A DNA stretch of 8,743 nucleotides, taken from Desulfobacteraceae bacterium. Its GTDB lineage: Bacteria; Desulfobacterota; DSM-4660; Desulfatiglandales; HGW-15. The notes under the pieces are model-generated. The model saw only the letters and a program-made list of their open reading frames with translations, did no database searches and was not told the DNA's origin. The position numbers and the translations under genes were made by a program. Each line of letters opens with the position of its first letter. The stretch's first letter is position 1. Below are positions 6,853-8,743 of this stretch, in pieces. The stretch lies in contig RPPU01000153.1 of the NCBI GenBank assembly GCA_003819975.1, positions 1 through 8,743 of the forward strand, given 5' to 3'.

Positions 6853-6892
6853 CTGGAACTCCTGTTCCGGCACACTGGAACTTCTGTTCCGG
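6853..6892. promoter_or_regulatory. Tandem GAAC-N4-GTTC boxes, possible LexA-type operators
   Basis: CTGGAACTCCTGTTCCGG (6853-6870) and CTGGAACTTCTGTTCCGG (6875-6892) are 18-mers differing at one base with a 22-bp period, about two helical turns. Each contains GGAAC-N4-GTTCC, which includes the GAAC-N4-GTTC core known for LexA (SOS) sites in Bacillus and relatives. They lie roughly 94-130 bp upstream of the minus-strand HAD gene and downstream of the TIR-like gene. The same dyads could belong to a repeat family, since TTCCGG-TTGG-CCGGAA (6887-6902) overlaps them. No lexA or repair gene is visible here. Confidence 0.35.
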
Positions 6893-6905
6893 TTGGCCGG
6901 AATTC

Positions 6906-6946
6906 ATATTTTTTCGGCCCTATGCTTTTCAGGGCCGAAAAAATAT
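6906..6946. repeat. 16-bp perfect hairpin directly after the TIR-like gene
   Basis: ATATTTTTTCGGCCCT (6906-6921) pairs perfectly with AGGGCCGAAAAAATAT (6931-6946) around a 9-nt loop. It abuts the TGA of the TIR-like gene (6947-6949). Its order is T-run, GC core, A-run on both strands, the reverse of a bidirectional Rho-independent terminator, so termination is uncertain. A role in mRNA 3'-end stability, or a repeat insertion, is as likely. Confidence 0.55.
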
Positions 6947-7429
6947 TCATTCTTCCTCGCTATACCCCAACTCCTCATACAAATCGTCGTCATAATTCCA
7001 GTTGCCTTTGTCTTTCATCTTGAAATGCTCGATGGCATAGGCGACGATTTGAGGAGAAAAGGCCACAAACGTAGCGCCGATATTATGGAGAACGGCGGGG
7101 CAGGTTTCTTCATCCAGCTCCCGGATTCCGTCCAGATTGACGCCGATAATGGTGCAGCCTTTTTCAATCGCCACCTGGGCTTCCCAGCGGATGTATTTGC
7201 ACTTGAACTTTGTATCCTCGCTGATTAAAAGCACATAGCGATCCGTGGCCTCCATGACCTCCCGGACTTTTTCCTTCACATGTTGCTCATTATCGTTTTG
7301 CGGATCGTCGTACAGCCCGCAATCGATAAAATTAAAATCGATCTCCTCGGTTGTCTTCCAGGTCAACATATCCCAATAATCCTGGAGATCCGTAGGACCG
7401 AATCCGACCACGGTTCTAGGCAATCCCAT
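6947..7429 (-). CDS. TIR-like (MTH538/DUF1863, ThsB-type) domain protein
   Basis: A 160-residue soluble protein resembling the MTH538-type TIR-like family, which includes the ThsB sensor subunits of Thoeris anti-phage systems. The pattern fits a flavodoxin-like TIR fold: TVVGFGPTDLQDYWDML near the start, FIDCGLYDD (34-42), an amphipathic helix with EKVREVMEATDRYVLLISEDT (about 53-73), then KYIRWEAQVAIEKGCTIIGV (78-97). E83 in the RWE motif is at the place of the NADase catalytic Glu and is a candidate. An acidic tail, YDDDLYEELGYSEEE, ends the protein. The ATG has a near-ideal AGGAGG 7 nt upstream, located inside the preceding small ORF. No ThsA-like effector is in the window, so it could be an orphan TIR, part of an unrecognised system, or a signalling protein unrelated to defence. 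The family call rests on pattern memory, without a profile search. Confidence 0.72.
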   Translation of the reverse strand: MGLPRTVVGFGPTDLQDYWDMLTWKTTEEIDFNFIDCGLYDDPQNDNEQHVKEKVREVMEATDRYVLLISEDTKFKCKYIRWEAQVAIEKGCTIIGVNLDGIRELDEETCPAVLHNIGATFVAFSPQIVAYAIEHFKMKDKGNWNYDDDLYEELGYSEEE

Positions 7430-7508
7430 GATGATTCCTCCTATGCGCTTTAATGTGCCCTTTCATCCAATAAACGATCTCGCGGGGTTTTAATTTACGA
7501 CTCATCAT
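7416..7508 (-). CDS. Small basic ORF (30 codons) bridging the lipoprotein and TIR-like genes
   Basis: The frame starts ATGATG, overlapping the lipoprotein stop by ATGA (7505-7508), and ends with TAG 14 nt inside the TIR-like gene. The peptide is strongly basic, with eight Lys/Arg and four His and a single Glu (for example SRKLKPREIVYWMKGHIKAH). It has no signal peptide or membrane segment. A usable AAGGG precedes the two ATGs. The AGGAGG of the TIR-like gene (7437-7442) lies within its coding sequence, so translating it could open or occupy that site. I do not recognise a family. It may be a real microprotein, a translational-coupling leader, or a chance frame in a short spacer. Confidence 0.45.
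   Translation of the reverse strand: MMSRKLKPREIVYWMKGHIKAHRRNHHGIA
7437..7442 (-). promoter_or_regulatory. Ribosome binding site of the TIR-like gene, inside the small ORF
   Basis: AGGAGG, read on the minus strand, ends 7 nt before the ATG at 7429 and fixes that start; a stop in the same frame lies a few codons further upstream. It is the strongest ribosome binding site in the window and suggests that the TIR-like protein is translated well. Confidence 0.75.
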
Positions 7509-7984
7509 TTCCCTTTTTCCGCCACAGCCTTCTCAAACAAGTTCTCCAGGGCTTTTGAGGCTTCGAACACATACCCGTTATCCGGCACATAATAATCGCC
7601 CTTTTCGTTGCGGTCAAAGCTGCCGATCCACGCGCTTTCAGCGTTGGGCGCCGCGATCCCTTTTTCAAACCGCCAGAAAAAAACAAACGAGTCCCCGGGC
7701 TTAAAATCGCCTTTAAAAGTTCTTTTCACTATTGCCTGAATTTTCCACTCGCCATAGATATCGTTCTCCTGAGGAGCCTTGACCGTTTCAACGGTTTTAA
7801 AAACCAAAGCAACGCTGGCCTGGGTTTCCTTGATATTGGAAACGATCAATTCCGCGGGCGGAAAGGTTTCGGCTTCTTTGTCTTTTGTGGTTTCTTTTGG
7901 GCTATCCGGCACAGACTGCCGGCACGCGGCCAGGCAAATAAACCCCAGAACCAGAGCTAAGCGGATTATTCTGCGTGCCATCAT
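7505..7984 (-). CDS. Putative lipoprotein of unknown function
   Basis: A 159-residue exported protein. The N-terminus is a classic lipoprotein signal: basic MMARRIIR, a hydrophobic stretch LALVLGFIC, and a lipobox LAAC ending at C21, the expected lipidation and signal peptidase II site. Residues 22-43 are a charged, Lys/Glu/Pro-rich linker. The remainder looks like a single beta-rich domain, with IYGEWKIQAIVKRTFKGDFKPGD (about 85-107) resembling the 'V-x-R-x-FKG-x-KPGD' strand-turn of secreted netrin/TIMP-like (OB-fold) domains. That similarity is weak and does not give a function. The start has GGGAG 7 nt upstream, and a sigma70-like promoter lies about 40-70 bp upstream. Its stop overlaps the small ORF start, so it appears to be the first gene of a unit ending with the TIR-like gene. 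Confidence 0.82.
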   Translation of the reverse strand: MMARRIIRLALVLGFICLAACRQSVPDSPKETTKDKEAETFPPAELIVSNIKETQASVALVFKTVETVKAPQENDIYGEWKIQAIVKRTFKGDFKPGDSFVFFWRFEKGIAAPNAESAWIGSFDRNEKGDYYVPDNGYVFEASKALENLFEKAVAEKGK

Positions 7985-8012
7985 GGGTATTCTCCCATAT
8001 AAGGTTATTTAT

Positions 8013-8027
8013 ATCGGAATCTCCGAT
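8013..8027. promoter_or_regulatory. Short inverted repeat at the lipoprotein transcription start
   Basis: ATCGGA-ATC-TCCGAT has 6-bp arms (8013-8018 and 8022-8027). It falls just past the -10 element proposed for the minus-strand promoter, where a repressor dimer could act. Evidence is position and symmetry only. Confidence 0.25.
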
Positions 8028-8028
8028 T

Positions 8029-8057
8029 CTTATAACTCAGAACCTTAAAAAAGTCCA
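8029..8057 (-). promoter_or_regulatory. Sigma70-like promoter for the lipoprotein / small ORF / TIR-like unit
   Basis: On the minus strand TGGACT (8057-8052) and TATAAG (8034-8029) are separated by exactly 17 nt, matching the -35 consensus at 4 of 6 positions and the -10 at 5 of 6. Transcription would begin near 8022, giving a leader of about 40 nt before the lipoprotein ATG. Confidence 0.4.
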
Positions 8058-8120
8058 TAGGGTTCAAGAATATTAATCACAATAGCCTAAAACCCAATAA
8101 AACTTATCGCTGGTTTTCCC

Positions 8121-8149
8121 TTGTACCCAAAGTCCGATTCATCTATAAT
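8121..8149 (+). promoter_or_regulatory. Sigma70-like promoter for the alpha/beta hydrolase
   Basis: TTGTAC (8121-8126) and a perfect TATAAT (8144-8149) are separated by 17 nt. The expected start is near 8156, about 32 nt before the ATG of the plus-strand gene. It is the best promoter match in the window and is divergent from the lipoprotein promoter. Confidence 0.65.
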
Positions 8150-8187
8150 TCAGACAAAAAAATCCCGATTTTTAGGGCTGTTACAAT

Positions 8188-8743
8188 ATGAATACCCTCG
8201 ATCCTCTTAAAATCCTTGATCAACCTCAAATACATCAGATCCTGTTTTACCCCCTCCACTTGCCGGGCGACGGGAAAAAGGACGCCCGCAATGTTTTTTT
8301 CGAGGTGGAACCGGGCCTTTCCATCGGCTGCCGTTTTTATCCGGCGCAAAAAGCCCTGCCGACGATTCTTTTCTTTCACGGCAACGGCGAAATCGCGCCC
8401 GATTATGATGAAATCGCGCCTTTGTTCAATAACCGCAAACTCAACCTGCTCGTGACCGATTACCGCGGTTATGGTTACAGCGACGGCACGCCAACGATCG
8501 CCGCTCTCCTCAAGGATGCCCAAACTCTTTTTATAAGTTCTAAACAGTGGCTCAGTGAAAACGGTTATATTGGGCCCCTCTTTGTTATGGGCCGGTCCCT
8601 GGGCAGTCTTTGCGTCACGGAAATCGCCCTGCATTATCAGGATGAGCTGCCCGGATTGATCGTGGAAAGCGGTTCGGCCGTCAATTTCCGCAATTATCTT
8701 GCCCTGCACGGTCTGGTGCCTTTTGATCACCCGGTTTGGACCG
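8188..8743 (+). CDS. Alpha/beta hydrolase, 3' end cut by window edge
   Basis: I translated the 185 visible codons with no stop. The protein has alpha/beta-hydrolase hallmarks. ILFFHGNGE (60-68) is the strand-and-turn that usually forms the oxyanion hole, DYRGYGYSDG (91-100) is the conserved loop after strand 4, and MGRSLGS (134-140) is the nucleophile elbow G-x-S-x-G with S137. The catalytic Asp and His lie beyond the window. It resembles the BEM46/COG1073-like serine hydrolases with a 'HGNG' motif; the substrate cannot be told. No signal peptide is seen, so it is probably cytoplasmic. The ATG at 8188 is the first in frame after a TAG at 8173; the ribosome binding site (AGGG) is weak. It has its own promoter and points away from the lipoprotein unit. 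A long opposite-strand frame over this gene (8143-8730) has no family features and is rejected. Confidence 0.88.
   Translation, partial: MNTLDPLKILDQPQIHQILFYPLHLPGDGKKDARNVFFEVEPGLSIGCRFYPAQKALPTILFFHGNGEIAPDYDEIAPLFNNRKLNLLVTDYRGYGYSDGTPTIAALLKDAQTLFISSKQWLSENGYIGPLFVMGRSLGSLCVTEIALHYQDELPGLIVESGSAVNFRNYLALHGLVPFDHPVWT

Noticed and set aside
6947..7429. Complete Thoeris defence system
   Set aside because: Only a ThsB-like TIR protein is visible; the neighbours are a lipoprotein and a HAD hydrolase, and neither resembles ThsA (SIR2 or transmembrane with SLOG).
8143..8730. 195-codon minus-strand frame at the right end
   Set aside because: The plus strand encodes an alpha/beta hydrolase with GxSxG and HGNG motifs and its own promoter, so this frame is antisense.

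Overview
The window carries two unrelated gene groups. Almost everything is on the minus strand; only the right-most gene is on the plus strand.

The left two thirds (about 1-5476, minus strand) is an ornithine fermentation cluster. Read in the direction of transcription the order is ord, ortA, ortB, then an oraS-oraE fusion that runs off the left edge. The encoded steps are: D-ornithine to 2,4-diaminopentanoate (B12/PLP aminomutase, OraS plus OraE), 2,4-diaminopentanoate to 2-amino-4-oxopentanoate (Ord), and thiolysis of that ketone with CoA to acetyl-CoA and alanine (OrtA/OrtB). The order is the one I recall from amino-acid-fermenting clostridia, but here the two aminomutase subunits form one unbroken reading frame. 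No ornithine racemase is in the window; it may lie beyond the left edge.

The gaps inside this cluster are unusual. The ortB-oraSE gap holds a 314-bp element with long terminal inverted repeats. The ord-ortA gap holds a degenerate direct-repeat tract. The long AT-rich region upstream of ord holds a near-perfect 19-bp palindrome that could be an operator.

The right third holds a HAD-family hydrolase (6012-6761), then a compact minus-strand unit (7984 to 6947): a lipoprotein, a 30-codon basic small ORF and a TIR-like (MTH538/ThsB-type) protein. Their ends overlap or are coupled, and a sigma70-like promoter lies upstream. Two GAAC-N4-GTTC boxes in tandem lie upstream of the HAD gene. A divergent, truncated alpha/beta hydrolase with a good promoter of its own begins at 8188.

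The organism is probably an anaerobic, amino-acid-fermenting bacterium that uses ordinary AGGAG ribosome binding sites. The rather GC-rich genes and the dispersed intergenic palindromes do not look like a typical low-GC Clostridium and suggest an uncultured or non-clostridial lineage, but the sequence alone does not settle the phylum. I saw no rRNA, tRNA, CRISPR array, transposase or phage gene.
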